A stretch of DNA of 64,000 bases from Psychrobacter sp. PL19 (GTDB taxonomy: Bacteria > Pseudomonadota > Gammaproteobacteria > Pseudomonadales > Moraxellaceae), in contig NZ_JAGING010000001.1 in assembly GCF_017875835.1 (NCBI RefSeq), forward strand, positions 1,426,001-1,490,000. Reading direction: 5' to 3'. Of the stretch, positions 28,957-38,984 are shown piece after piece. The notes under the pieces are model-generated. The model had not been told where the DNA came from. It was given only the letters and a program-made list of their open reading frames with translations, and did not search any database. The number at the start of each line of letters is the position of its first letter. Positions within the stretch are counted from its first letter, which is position 1. The position numbers were made by a program, and so were the translations under genes.

Positions 28957-30013
28957 CTAGACTTCTCCTTGGTGGGGTATTAAATACTAATGCACAAAAA
29001 ACCGGGTGATAAAAGTCATCACCATTATGCTTGCATTCTTTGTATAGGATTTGCTGGGATTACGATTGCATTGATTAGATCTAAATTTAATGTTTGCTGG
29101 CATGGCTAAGCATGACTAAGAATATATTGAAGTTCGATCCATAAACCACAAATAGTAATTTATCGTAAATCTTAGCCCCATTACCCTAAACAAACCTGCT
29201 GGTAAATACAAGTGGTTTGCTTGATTTGATTGCTAAAAAATAGTTGGTTACTTATAAACCACCATGATACTCATTATCTAAATACCGCATTATCTATATT
29301 TAGTTTCTGACATAAATAAGGACAAGACCATCGGCTATCAGTGTCGCATGGGACCTAAGTTTTAGTAAGCATGTAAGGGTAATTGATATTCGGTAGTGCG
29401 ATACGAGGTTCAACTGCATGCCATTGCTATCTATCAGACTTGAGAAGGTGATCTGGTTGTATTTAACATGCCTTTTATAATACTAGGAAGTAGCAGTATC
29501 ACTACTCGCCAGCAAGAAATGCTATAATAACCGGGCGTTTACTTAACAATGAACGACCTAAATATTGGAGGCTGCTGACACTAAATATATCAGTAACACT
29601 TGTATAAGCAACTATTGTATAGGCAATTGCCGCGTTGTTAAAATACATACGTTAGTCATTGAAGTCTAGCGCGGCTCATAAGTGTCTAGAAATTTATATA
29701 AGTAATTAGCAACCCAACATAGAATTTATCATCTGTGCTTTGACTCATCTATATTACTCACTATAACTGCCTTGCCAAGATTTATCTAGTTTATGATTAT
29801 TATCTTGGGTATTTTATTTGGTTATAGTATAATAAAAACAAAGGCTTGAGACAGTCGTTTTACATTGACGCTGGTACATTTTATCCTAATTCAGGTGAAA
29901 TCCAGTTAAAAAAACAGTGGTATCATACTGTTTAATGCGATGTAAAAACTATAATAGTGCGCAAAATTGCCAAAATTTAAGTAGCATTTATTCTATAGCA
30001 AAGAGAAAAATAT
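28957..30013. other. 1.06-kb region between divergent aceA and lysR without a recognised gene
   Basis: AT-rich, with no frame of useful length on either strand and no tRNA. It must contain the aceA promoter (left) and the LysR gene promoter (right). It is unusually long for this window, where gaps are mostly 100-450 bp. I could not identify an sRNA terminator or a conserved operator by eye. Confidence 0.45.
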
Positions 30014-31006
30014 ATGAATTTGCAGCGGGTTGATTTGAATTTATTGGTACATTTAGATGTATTGCTAAGAGAAAAAAATGTGACACGTGCCGCTGAACAG
30101 TTGGGAATCACCCAACCGGCGATGAGCAATATTTTGCGTCGTCTACGTAAACTATTTAATGATCCATTGCTAGTGCGTTCATCTGAAGGTATGACCCCGA
30201 CCGAGCGCGCACTCGAGCTCCAACCCCGTATCCGTGAAATACTTGCTGATCTTACCCAAGTACTCGAGCCAAGAACGGAGTTTCGACCCTATAGTACTTC
30301 GCGAGTGTTTCGTATCATGACTTCAGATTATGCTGAAGCAACGCTGGTACCGAAATTGGTCAAAGCATTACGTTCAGAAGCGCCGAACGTTATCTTAGAT
30401 TTCTTAACGCCATCGGATGTTTCTTACCGTGATATGGAGCAGGGCCGGGTAGATTTGGCTATTAATCGCTTTAATGAAATACCGCAAAGTTTCCATCAAG
30501 TATTGGTTTGGCGTGATACTTTTAGTTGCTTGTTATCTTCTGATAGTCCTTATGCTCATCGCTTTAATCTTAAAAACTACCTTAAAGCACCGCACGTTTG
30601 GGTGTCAAAAACGGGTATGGGGGTGGGCTTTGGGGTCAATCCAGACAAGTCTGGCGGTCTAGGGTCTATCGATCAAGCATTGCAGCGTTTGGGACAAAAA
30701 CGAAAAATTAGTGTGTTTACCCGTCATTACCAAATGCCAGCTATGCTAGCGGCAAATAAAGACTTGATTGCAACCCTGCCTACCCGGGTGGCACGGATGC
30801 AAGCAAACAATGACAGTATTATGATGGTTGAGCCACCATTTTTTATCCCTGAGTTTGAGCTAACGATGGCGTGGTCACCGTTATTACAGCACCATCCCGC
30901 ACATCGTTGGTTGCGTCAATTAATCATGCACGTCGCACGGCAAGTGGTTGCTGACGAAGAGCATCAAACACAAGAAGATATTCCAGTGATTAATCATTTG
31001 TTCTGA
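30014..31006 (+). CDS. LysR-family transcriptional regulator
   Basis: The 330-aa protein has a winged helix-turn-helix at ~6-65 (DLNLLVHLDVLLREKNVTRA, then LGITQPAMSNILRRLRKLF and DPLLVRS) and a periplasmic-binding-like effector domain (~95-300, starting FRIMTSDYAEATLVPKLVK). The DLNLLVHL type start resembles the NodD/PcpR-like branch. It is followed after a terminator by the succinate-semialdehyde dehydrogenase gene on the same strand and is divergent from aceA about 1 kb away. Either could be its target, but no LysR T-N11-A box was firmly identified. Confidence 0.9.
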   Translation: MNLQRVDLNLLVHLDVLLREKNVTRAAEQLGITQPAMSNILRRLRKLFNDPLLVRSSEGMTPTERALELQPRIREILADLTQVLEPRTEFRPYSTSRVFRIMTSDYAEATLVPKLVKALRSEAPNVILDFLTPSDVSYRDMEQGRVDLAINRFNEIPQSFHQVLVWRDTFSCLLSSDSPYAHRFNLKNYLKAPHVWVSKTGMGVGFGVNPDKSGGLGSIDQALQRLGQKRKISVFTRHYQMPAMLAANKDLIATLPTRVARMQANNDSIMMVEPPFFIPEFELTMAWSPLLQHHPAHRWLRQLIMHVARQVVADEEHQTQEDIPVINHLF

Positions 31007-31058
31007 CATTAGATAGCATGTTGTAAAAGCTTAAAATTAAATTGCCACTTAATATTTG

Positions 31059-31081
31059 ACCAGCCATTGTGCTGGTTTTTT
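31059..31081 (+). terminator. Terminator of the lysR gene
   Basis: ACCAGC and GCTGGT enclose a 6-nt loop and are followed by a T-run, 52 bp after the stop. The rest of the gap to 31330 contains an (A)n-CTAAAA direct repeat at 31210-31242 and no gene. Confidence 0.75.
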
Positions 31082-31330
31082 ATTATCTGTGAATTGTGGC
31101 GATTAAATACATTGCTCTTAAAGGCAGTCACATTCTTAACATCTTCAACACATTTCATAATATCTTGTAAAATTTCAAATCAAATATCTTGTTATGATAG
31201 TTGTAGTGAAAAAAACTAAAAACTAAAAACTAAAAACTAAAATACCAACAAAACGCATAACTAAAAAAATTACTAGACAAATATAAATTTTAATAAAACC
31301 AAACACGCAATACCAAAAAGGACAATAACC

Positions 31331-32719
31331 ATGACAGATATTACGACTGTAAACCCAACTACGGGTAAAGATATTAAAGATTACGATTATATGAGCAGCG
31401 ATGAAGTCAATAAGATCATCGACGCTTCTCATCAGGCCTTTTTAGAATGGCGTCAGGTTAGCCACGAACAGCGTGCAAAAGTTATCACCTCTATCGGTGA
31501 CACCTTGCTGAAGCACAAAGAAGAGCTCGCCAAACTAATGACCGAAGAGCGCGGCAAAACTTATGAGGCCAGCTTAGGAGAGGTTGATCTATGTAAAGCG
31601 ATTTGTGTTTTTACCGCTGAGCAAGGGGCAGCGGCATTAGCTGAAGATGAACGAGAAACTGAAGGCCTAAAAAAAGGGCTTATCAGCTATGAGCCTATCG
31701 GTATCATTTATGGTATCCAACCCTGGAACTTTCCAGCCTATCAAGTGTTCCGTTATACCATTGCCAACTTAATGGCCGGTAACAGTATTCTCTTAAAGCA
31801 CGCTTCAAACGTGACTGGCTCTGGCTTGTTGATTGAAAAAATACTCCATGAGTCTGATTTACCAGATGCTTTATTCCGTACCCTTCTCATCAGCCATGAT
31901 CAGTCTGAAAAAGTGATTGAACACGATAAAGTAAGGGGCGTTACGCTGACAGGCAGTGATGTAGCGGGTAGAGTAGTTGCCCAGCAGGCGGCTAAAGTCC
32001 TTAAAAAAACAGTCATGGAGCTTGGCTCTAATGATGCCTTCATTGTGTTAGACGATGCAGACTTAGATTTAGCTGCCGCAACTTGCGCGCATGCTCGCTT
32101 ATATAATAATGGTGAAACCTGTATTGCTGCCAAACGTTTTGTGGTGGTGGATAGTGTCTATGATGAGTTCCGTAAGTTGGTTATTGAGAAATTCAATAGC
32201 TATAAGGTCGGCGACCCAATGGACGATTCAACTGATATCGGGCCGCTATCGAGTGCCAAGCAACGCGATAACTTGCACCAGCAAGTTCAAGAGAGTGTCA
32301 GTAAAGGCGCAACCATTACTCTAGGCGGTGAGGTGCCCGATATGCCCGGGGCTTTTTATCCCCCCACTATTTTAGAAAATATTACGCCGGATCAGCCTGC
32401 TTACAAAGATGAATTGTTTGGCCCAGTGGCCTCGTTAATCCGTGCCAAAGACCAAGACGATGCGTTACGTATCGCTAACGATAGCCGTTATGGCTTAGGC
32501 GGTGCTATCTTTTCTAAAGATGAAGACAAAGCGATTAGCCTAGCCCAACAGTACTTCGATACCGGTATGGTTTATATCAATGGTTATGACCTAGTGAACC
32601 CAGGACTGCCATTTGGCGGAGTGAAGAATTCGGGTTATGGCCGTGAACATGGTGGTTTCGGTATAAAAGAGTTTGTTAACATTAAAGCGGTACATGTAGT
32701 GGGTAAAAAATCTGCTTAG
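31331..32719 (+). CDS. sad: NAD-type succinate-semialdehyde dehydrogenase (Sad/YneI-like)
   Basis: This is an aldehyde dehydrogenase of 462 residues, the same length as E. coli Sad. Segments: GIIYGIQPWNFPAYQ with the oxyanion Asn, VTLTGSDVAGRVV (NAD fold), MELGSNDAF with the general-base Glu, NNGETCIAAKRF with the catalytic Cys, DELFGPVASLIRA and NPGLPFGGVKNSGYGREHGG. The subgroup oxidises succinate semialdehyde to succinate, linking GABA or related amine breakdown to the TCA cycle. AAGGA precedes the ATG. The substrate is assigned by subfamily resemblance, not proof. Confidence 0.88.
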   Translation: MTDITTVNPTTGKDIKDYDYMSSDEVNKIIDASHQAFLEWRQVSHEQRAKVITSIGDTLLKHKEELAKLMTEERGKTYEASLGEVDLCKAICVFTAEQGAAALAEDERETEGLKKGLISYEPIGIIYGIQPWNFPAYQVFRYTIANLMAGNSILLKHASNVTGSGLLIEKILHESDLPDALFRTLLISHDQSEKVIEHDKVRGVTLTGSDVAGRVVAQQAAKVLKKTVMELGSNDAFIVLDDADLDLAAATCAHARLYNNGETCIAAKRFVVVDSVYDEFRKLVIEKFNSYKVGDPMDDSTDIGPLSSAKQRDNLHQQVQESVSKGATITLGGEVPDMPGAFYPPTILENITPDQPAYKDELFGPVASLIRAKDQDDALRIANDSRYGLGGAIFSKDEDKAISLAQQYFDTGMVYINGYDLVNPGLPFGGVKNSGYGREHGGFGIKEFVNIKAVHVVGKKSA

Positions 32720-32778
32720 CCTTGATATTTATTTATAGCTTGCTAAGCTACCCTTATTTATAAAATATAACTTATAAG

Positions 32779-32822
32779 CCATAAAAAACCTCCACTGTTC
32801 GACAGTGGGGGTTTTTTATGGC
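32779..32822 (+). terminator. Bidirectional terminator between sad and purN
   Basis: CCATAAAAAACC with CCACTGT-TCG-ACAGTGG and the complementary GGTTTTTTATGG form a long stem between convergent genes. Confidence 0.88.
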
Positions 32823-32882
32823 TGTAGCTTATAGCGATTGTATTTAGCTTGAACAATAAGTTTCAATTATCTGACTAAAAAT

Positions 32883-33590
32883 TTAACTCTCTAAAAAAAG
32901 TCTTAAAGGTAAAGTTGGCAAATAAGATTTCGCCTCGGCTGATATTTTATTGGTATTAAGAGGTAGAATACCTTTCGCTAATAATAAGACAGTCCACGGC
33001 AATAGCTGATGTTCCATCGATTGCACCTGTGTCTGTAAGCGGTCAGCCGTATCTTTGGGATTAACATTCAGCAAGGCTTGGGTTAGTACTTGCCCAGCAT
33101 CAAGCTCAGCGGTGACTACATGGATACTACAGCCATGATAACGTTCGCCGGCCTGTATGACACGCTGATGGGTATTAAGCCCCTTATAAGCAGGTAGCAG
33201 GGCCGGATGTAGATTGATCATCGTCGCTGTGCTGTTATTAATAAATGCTGCACTCAACACGCGCATAAAGCCGGCAAGTATAATTAAGTCAGGTTGCCAT
33301 GCCACAAGTTGCGCGCTAGCATGGGTCTCAAAGGTTTTAATCCCCATGCGTTTGCCACTGTCAGTATGTGACAACACGGCAACAGGAATATGGGCTTGTT
33401 GGGCGCGCGTGATAGCATAAGCATCATCACGATTGCTGATGACACCGACAACCTCAATCGGTAGCGCACCCGCTTGTATCGCATCTATTAATACTTGTAA
33501 ATTACTACCATTGCCGGACACTAATACTGCAATGCGTAACGGGCCTGTCCGCTGCTGCTGGCTTGGTTGCTTTAAGTCATCAACAGACAT
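32883..33590 (-). CDS. purN: Phosphoribosylglycinamide formyltransferase
   Basis: PurN adds a formyl group from 10-formyl-tetrahydrofolate to GAR in purine synthesis. The 235-aa protein has RIAVLVSGNGSNLQVLIDAI (phosphate loop), the catalytic block MINLHPALLPAYKG with Asn and His, and HVVTAELDAGQVL with the catalytic Asp. About 20 residues longer than the E. coli enzyme at both ends together. Its start codon overlaps the purM stop (TAATG), so the pair is translationally coupled, with purM first, as in many gammaproteobacteria. Confidence 0.94.
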   Translation of the reverse strand: MSVDDLKQPSQQQRTGPLRIAVLVSGNGSNLQVLIDAIQAGALPIEVVGVISNRDDAYAITRAQQAHIPVAVLSHTDSGKRMGIKTFETHASAQLVAWQPDLIILAGFMRVLSAAFINNSTATMINLHPALLPAYKGLNTHQRVIQAGERYHGCSIHVVTAELDAGQVLTQALLNVNPKDTADRLQTQVQSMEHQLLPWTVLLLAKGILPLNTNKISAEAKSYLPTLPLRLFLES

Positions 33591-34645
33591 TAACGGTACA
33601 CCACTGCATCCGCTGCACGGCTGATCATTTCACCGATTTGCCAAGCGTGTTCACCGGCGTCATTTAAGGTTTTAATAGCGGTTTCAGCTTGGTCTTTAGG
33701 AACCACAATCACGAAGCCCACACCGCAGTTAAAGGTGCGATACATTTCGCTTTGGCTAATATTACCTTGCGTTTGGAGCCAAGTGAACAGCTCTGAAAAC
33801 TGCCAGCTGTTGGTGTCGATGCTGGCTGCTAAACTATCAGGTAGGACACGGGGTAAATTATCTGTTAAGCCGCCACCGGTAATATGTGACATAGCATGAA
33901 GATTCTGATTGCCAAGGCTATCTTGCAAGGCTTTAATGGCTTTAACATAAATACGAGTAGGGGCCATTAGTGCGTCTTGAATAGACTGACCATCTAGTTG
34001 CTCAGTGCTATTAGTCACATCAATACCGCTGACTTCAATGACTTTACGCACGAGTGAATAACCGTTTGAATGCGCGCCACTGGAAGCTAAGGCAATCAAT
34101 ACATCACCTTCTGCGACATTTTCACCCGTGATAACTTCTGCTTCTTCAACCACACCCACACAAAATCCGGCTAAATCGTAATCGTCATCATGGTACATTC
34201 CTGGCATCTCAGCCGTCTCACCGCCGATAAGCGCACAGTTAGAAAGCTTGCAGCCTTCGCCAATACCAGTGACTACGGTAGCAGCAGTATCAATATCAAG
34301 TTTACCAGTCGCATAATAATCTAAAAAGAACAAAGGCTCAGCGCCGCAAACCAACAGATCATTGACGCACATTGCTACCAAATCAATCCCGATAGTGTCA
34401 TGACGGTTAAGTTGTAATGCCAACCTAAGTTTGGTACCTACACCGTCAGTTCCAGAAACTAATAAGGGTGATGTGTAACCAGTCGGAATGCGGCACAGCG
34501 CGCCAAAGCCGCCAAGCCCACCCACAACTTCAGGACGAGTAGTGGCTTTTGCCACTGACTTAATACGCTGAACCAGCGCATCGCCAGCATCAATATCAAC
34601 GCCGGCATCTTTGTAGCTTAAAGAAGGCTTGTCGCTCATGGTCAT
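33590..34645 (-). CDS. purM: Phosphoribosylformylglycinamidine cyclo-ligase (AIR synthetase)
   Basis: PurM closes the imidazole ring of AIR using ATP. The 351-aa protein has the family start [20 protein letters not shown], the [10 protein letters not shown] segment, [33 protein letters not shown] [31 protein letters not shown] and THITGGG-like [15 protein letters not shown]. It is the first gene of the purM-purN pair and lies divergent from the PerM transporter gene, an order also common in related bacteria. Confidence 0.96.
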   Translation of the reverse strand: MTMSDKPSLSYKDAGVDIDAGDALVQRIKSVAKATTRPEVVGGLGGFGALCRIPTGYTSPLLVSGTDGVGTKLRLALQLNRHDTIGIDLVAMCVNDLLVCGAEPLFFLDYYATGKLDIDTAATVVTGIGEGCKLSNCALIGGETAEMPGMYHDDDYDLAGFCVGVVEEAEVITGENVAEGDVLIALASSGAHSNGYSLVRKVIEVSGIDVTNSTEQLDGQSIQDALMAPTRIYVKAIKALQDSLGNQNLHAMSHITGGGLTDNLPRVLPDSLAASIDTNSWQFSELFTWLQTQGNISQSEMYRTFNCGVGFVIVVPKDQAETAIKTLNDAGEHAWQIGEMISRAADAVVYR

Positions 34646-34974
34646 CTCACAATTGGATAGGTGATTGGGATTAGAATCAGTAGTTATGATCGGTAATGGA
34701 GGTCAGTCATTTGGATTTTGACTTTAATGCGCGCATTATACCCAAAAACAGCCTACACTCGCAAAGCAACTTACCAATATTCCGCTAACATTGAACATAT
34801 GAGCCAAATAAAAAGTTAAGAAACAAAAAGAGACTGCTTTTTTTGTTTACTCTGCGATAATAAAGCAATTGGAATTTGTATACTCAATATAACGCGAGAG
34901 TGATGCCGTAGCAATAGAACGGCCCTCGACATCTCTAAGTCATTGACATCAGTTTAACTGTAGGATTGCCATTA
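34646..34974. other. Divergent purM-perM intergenic region
   Basis: A 329-bp AT-rich gap holding the two divergent promoters. No PurR-like operator or other motif could be fixed by eye. Confidence 0.4.
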
Positions 34975-36081
34975 ATGATTAATCAATCAATAGATCCCTT
35001 TTTTCGGCGCTTATTTATCGTCGTTGCCATTGTGGTGGGGCTGGTCTTGCTATACTTGATGATGCCGGTCATTGTACCGTTTGTATTTGCTTTTGTACTG
35101 GCTTATTTGTTTAATCCATTGGTAAAACGCTTGTCGAAATACGTCAAGCGTTGGATAGCTATTATTATTGTTTATTCTACCATCACCTTGAGTGTGGCGT
35201 TGCTGTTATGGTGGCTGGTGCCGACTCTGTGGCACCAGTTGCAAGCGGCTTGGGAGTATTTGCCAAAGATATTGACTTGGTACAATCAAGTACTGCGTGA
35301 GTGGTTTGATAATAACAGCCCCATTCGTTTGCCCCCACTAGAGACTAAAGGCTTTTCTGAGACTCTATTAGAGTATATGCAGAGCCACTATAGATTTGAA
35401 GATGCCAGCACTTTAATGAGTCAAGTTATTGCCTCTAGTATGAGTTTTATCAATAGCGCCGGATTGATTGTGTTGGTACCGATCTTGACCTTTTACTTTT
35501 TATTCAACTGGGACAAACGTTTGAATAGCTGGAAGATGGCCATTCCTGCGGCTTACAGCAAAAAAGTCATTGATATCGCGCAAGAATGTGATCGCGCATT
35601 GATGGGGTTTGTGAAAGGGCAGCTACTGGTTATGGTGCTACTGGGCATCATTTATGCCGTTCAGCTACAGCTCATTGGACTGGAGCTTGGATTGATTATT
35701 GGCATGGGGGCCGGTATCGCCAGCTTTGTACCGTATTTGGGTTTTGGTCTTGGATTTATTGCTGCTGTTATCGCTAGTTTATTTCAGTTTGGTTTGGACT
35801 GGTTTTATTTATCTTTAATTGTCGGCGCATTTTTAATCGGGCAAGCGGCTGAAGGCTATGTGCTGCAGCCATTACTATTAGGTGATAAGATTGGTCTGTC
35901 ACCCCTATGGGTGATCTTTTCAGTATTGGCAGGCGCCAGTTTATTAGGCTTTGTCGGGATGCTGATTGCGCTACCCGTATCTGCGGTCCTCAATGTACTA
36001 TTCCGTCATCTATACGCTCATTATCAGACCACTGATTCTTACAAGGGCCACAAGCAGCTAAATTTATTTGAAAAAAAATAA
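34975..36081 (+). CDS. AI-2E/PerM-family transporter
   Basis: The ~368-aa integral membrane protein has about eight predicted spans: two N-terminal spans (~9-45), a third (IAIIIVYSTITLSVALLLWWL), a soluble helical section, and a C-terminal bundle with glycine-rich turns (GLELGLIIGMGAGIASFVPYLG and LLGFVGMLIALPVSAVL). These are typical of the PerM/YdiK/AI-2 exporter family. The ATG at 34975 is used rather than an in-frame TTG at 34966 because AGGA lies 9 nt before it. The natural substrate is not known for most members. hda follows 412 bp downstream on the same strand. Confidence 0.88.
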   Translation: MINQSIDPFFRRLFIVVAIVVGLVLLYLMMPVIVPFVFAFVLAYLFNPLVKRLSKYVKRWIAIIIVYSTITLSVALLLWWLVPTLWHQLQAAWEYLPKILTWYNQVLREWFDNNSPIRLPPLETKGFSETLLEYMQSHYRFEDASTLMSQVIASSMSFINSAGLIVLVPILTFYFLFNWDKRLNSWKMAIPAAYSKKVIDIAQECDRALMGFVKGQLLVMVLLGIIYAVQLQLIGLELGLIIGMGAGIASFVPYLGFGLGFIAAVIASLFQFGLDWFYLSLIVGAFLIGQAAEGYVLQPLLLGDKIGLSPLWVIFSVLAGASLLGFVGMLIALPVSAVLNVLFRHLYAHYQTTDSYKGHKQLNLFEKK

Positions 36082-36493
36082 CTCGTTTATAACAGTAGGT
36101 AGGGTATTTTTTAGCTTAAATCAGCATTTTAATGCTAATTACCCTAGTTGCTAATCATTTCAAAACTTATCGGTAAAATAGCGACTAATAAGCGTTGAGA
36201 CGTAAAAGACTTGTCAGTCATTTTGCAAATATGGTATATATAGACGCGGAGTTTGTGATACTAGCCATTATTGGGTCAGTTTTGAATGAGTAATGCAGTG
36301 ATACGTTGTAGGTAGCAAGCACTGCGTGCCAGAACTACAGAATAATTCTACCCATAGAAAAATATTATAACTCTATGTCAGGCATTTTCGAAGACGCTTT
36401 AAAAAATACAAGCTAGTGTTTGGCTTCATATTCATGACACTACTGTTATTACCACATGCAAATATTACCATACCCGAACCGAGTTGATGATTC
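36082..36493. other. Intergenic region between the PerM-type gene and hda
   Basis: A 412-bp gap with no gene, repeat or clear terminator that I can support. Confidence 0.4.
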
Positions 36494-37297
36494 ATGGCAG
36501 AAGCGCAGCTAAGTCTCAATCTAGACATCAAACATGATGCGAGTCTCAGCGACTTTGCAGGTCCAGGTTGGATGTCGATTATTGATGCAGTGCGGCAATT
36601 ACATGTCGGCCTGATCGGTCAGCTGTACCTTTTTGGTAGCCCAGCGACTGGTAAGTCTCATTTGTTATCCGCTATTTGTGAATCATTTATCGAAATGGAC
36701 AAGTCAGCGATTTGTTTATCGCTTGATGAGTTGGTACATACGGATGTCAATGTACTGTCTTCGCTTGAGAACTTTGATGTCATTGCTATTGACGATTTAG
36801 AGGTACTTGAGCATAGCAGCGAATGGCAGGAAGCTTTATTTCACCTGATCAACCGTAGTCGTGAAGGGCAACGTCAGTTATTATTCGCGGCCAACAAGCC
36901 GGCCAGTGAACTGCCTTTTCACTTGACAGATTTACTCACTAGGTTGGCGCAAGCACCTACTTTTAAAGTACCCAACGGTCGTGATTTGGCCGATCGCCAA
37001 GCATTATTGCAATCTATTTTGCGTCGCCGAGGTTGGCAGTTTGATGAGCGTATTATTCATCACTTGCTGCATGAAGGCCCGCATCGTATCGGTGCGATGA
37101 TGGAAGTTTTGAACTATATTCAGCCGATGTTCTCTAACCTTGGGCGTAGTAATATTTCCAAAGCAGTTATCAGTGATGCGCTACGTACGATTGACGAGCA
37201 GACTTTAGCTGCCGAACTTGCTGATATTGCACAAGAGACCCAGGTAGATAATGACACAGCCAGTCAAGAACAACATACGATACCATTAGATTTTTAG
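36494..37297 (+). CDS. hda: DnaA regulatory inactivator Hda
   Basis: Hda binds the sliding clamp and stimulates ATP hydrolysis by DnaA after initiation, limiting re-initiation. The N-terminus MAEAQLSLNL holds the clamp-binding QLSL motif. The AAA+ part has Walker A in FGSPATGKSHLLSAI, Walker B in VIAIDDLEVLE, and an Arg-rich lid region (RQALLQSILRRRGWQFDERI). The 267 aa are slightly longer than the E. coli protein because of an acidic C-tail. Hda lacks the DnaA domain IV, as expected. The following DUF2057 gene is 99 bp away and probably in the same transcript. Confidence 0.93.
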   Translation: MAEAQLSLNLDIKHDASLSDFAGPGWMSIIDAVRQLHVGLIGQLYLFGSPATGKSHLLSAICESFIEMDKSAICLSLDELVHTDVNVLSSLENFDVIAIDDLEVLEHSSEWQEALFHLINRSREGQRQLLFAANKPASELPFHLTDLLTRLAQAPTFKVPNGRDLADRQALLQSILRRRGWQFDERIIHHLLHEGPHRIGAMMEVLNYIQPMFSNLGRSNISKAVISDALRTIDEQTLAAELADIAQETQVDNDTASQEQHTIPLDF

Positions 37298-37396
37298 AAC
37301 TTTATACATTATAAGACGCTCTAAACTAAAAACATTTTAAACTAAATAATATTTACTTTTTCTATTCGAAAAATTTTACCATTGATAGGATAACTT

Positions 37397-38122
37397 ATGA
37401 AATATACTGCTTCTTCGCTAAAAAAACTGTCCATCAGTGCATTGTTACTTGGTGCTGGCTCAGTATCTATGCTGTCCCACGCCGCAGTTACCTTGTTGGT
37501 TGATGATAATATCAAAGTCACCGCCATCAATGGACAAGAACTCAAGCAAAGTATTTTTCAGTCAGCGACTAAAGAATTCACTTTGCAGCCTGGCCAGCAC
37601 GTGATCACCGCTAAATATGATCGTTTATATAATTTGCCCCGTGATGAGCATGATTATTTGCGTTCAGGGAATATCAGTGTCGCGGCAGATTTGACCGATA
37701 ACCAAACTTACCGTTTGACCATGCCCAATCAGCCAGAAAGATATGAGGCTGCTAAGGAGTATGCCAAACTACCAACACTAGCGGTACAACAGAATAATAC
37801 CATTATTGCACAGCAACAAAGTATTGGTGGCAATGACGGCGGACTATTCTCTGGACTGGGTAAAGCCTTGGGCGGGGTGTTCGGTGGCAACGGTAATGCT
37901 GAACTACAAAATCAGCGTGCCATTGCTGCATTAGGTCAGCCTGCCACCACGACCACTCAAGGCGGCGTCAATCAAGCTGCCATTAATACGGGGGCAGTGG
38001 CTACTGTCAAGCAAACGACCAGTGTTAGTACATCTACCAACACCCTAGACCAATTCATGCAGTTATGGCTCAATGCTACCCCAGCTGAGCGTGAAAAGAT
38101 GCGCCAATGGGCTCAAAAATAA
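37397..38122 (+). CDS. DUF2057 (YccT-like) exported protein
   Basis: The 241-aa protein has a signal peptide (~1-29, with KKLSISALLLGAGSVSML and cleavage after SHA), then a beta-rich domain with VTLLVDDNIKVTAINGQ, TLQPGQHVITAKYDRLY and YRLTMPNQPERYEAAKEYA, typical of the DUF2057 family to which E. coli YccT, a curli-assembly modulator, belongs. A Gly/Asn-rich segment (DGGLFSGLGKALGGVFGGN) and a Thr/Gln-rich tail follow. It is likely periplasmic. AGGA precedes the ATG. Its specific role here is unknown. Confidence 0.82.
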   Translation: MKYTASSLKKLSISALLLGAGSVSMLSHAAVTLLVDDNIKVTAINGQELKQSIFQSATKEFTLQPGQHVITAKYDRLYNLPRDEHDYLRSGNISVAADLTDNQTYRLTMPNQPERYEAAKEYAKLPTLAVQQNNTIIAQQQSIGGNDGGLFSGLGKALGGVFGGNGNAELQNQRAIAALGQPATTTTQGGVNQAAINTGAVATVKQTTSVSTSTNTLDQFMQLWLNATPAEREKMRQWAQK

Positions 38123-38190
38123 ACAGCAGCAACTAAGTTGTTGTCGTTCTAAGTTGAACTGTTTTAATCTTAGCGATATTTAAGCAATAA

Positions 38191-38215
38191 AAAAGCACCT
38201 AAATGAGGTGCTTTT
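38191..38215 (+). terminator. Terminator between the DUF2057 and dps genes
   Basis: AAAAGCACCT and AGGTGCTTTT form a 10-bp stem with a 5-nt loop and T-rich tail, between convergent genes. Confidence 0.88.
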
Positions 38216-38260
38216 CTTTATTTGAGAGTCTATTAATAAATAATGATGGTTATACAGCTA

Positions 38261-38764
38261 TTAGCCTAAAAAGGCGTTATACATCCAAACCAGTTTCTCT
38301 TGCTCTTGTACATAAGCATCAACCAGATCCGCTGATCCTTGGTCTTCAGCTTCTGCTGCTAGGGCAGATACTTGACGTTGCTCTTCAATAAGCTCTTGTA
38401 GACCAGTTACCACGCCTTTGACGCAAGTATTGCCATCTTTCACATTCTTATCTTCTTGAATGCCAGCATGTTGGGCAAAATCGCTGTAAGCATGGAATGG
38501 CGTGCCACCTAGAGTCAAGATACGCTCAGCAATCTCATCAATTTGCATTTGCAATGCGGTATACAGCTCTTCAAATTTAGGATGTAGCGAGAAGAAGTGT
38601 TCGCCTTTGACGTTCCAATGATACCCACGCACGTTGATATAAAACACATGGTAGCTAGACAATAAGCCATTCAATTTGGCAATAACTTGACTTACTTCAG
38701 CTTTTTCTAAACCGATTTGATTGGTGCTATCATTATTAGTGGTATTGTTAGTAGAGTTACTCAT
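38261..38764 (-). CDS. dps: Dps-family DNA-binding ferritin-like protein
   Basis: The 167-aa protein is a mini-ferritin that stores iron and protects DNA under starvation or oxidative stress. The ferroxidase signature is YHVFYINVRGYHWNVKG together with MQIDEIAERILTLGG (conserved His and Asp/Glu across the dimer). The C-terminal LVWMYNAFLG is typical of the family. An Asn/Thr-rich N-terminal tail (~16 residues) precedes the helix bundle. AAGGAT lies before the ATG. Confidence 0.93.
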   Translation of the reverse strand: MSNSTNNTTNNDSTNQIGLEKAEVSQVIAKLNGLLSSYHVFYINVRGYHWNVKGEHFFSLHPKFEELYTALQMQIDEIAERILTLGGTPFHAYSDFAQHAGIQEDKNVKDGNTCVKGVVTGLQELIEEQRQVSALAAEAEDQGSADLVDAYVQEQEKLVWMYNAFLG

Positions 38765-38984
38765 AGTGTTATCCTTATGGTGTAAGTATAAAATTTTTGG
38801 TTATAAGAATCTAATTATAAAAGGTTTGAATATAAAAAGGGTGAATATAAAAGTAGTGGGTGAGTGGCCTTACCTCTGATGTTTACTATCATAGCAAGCT
38901 ATCAGCGATAAGTTAAGTTAATTAAATCAAAAACGCAGTTATGTTTTGTAAAACCAATATATCTTTTAGGCGTTCTCATCATAA

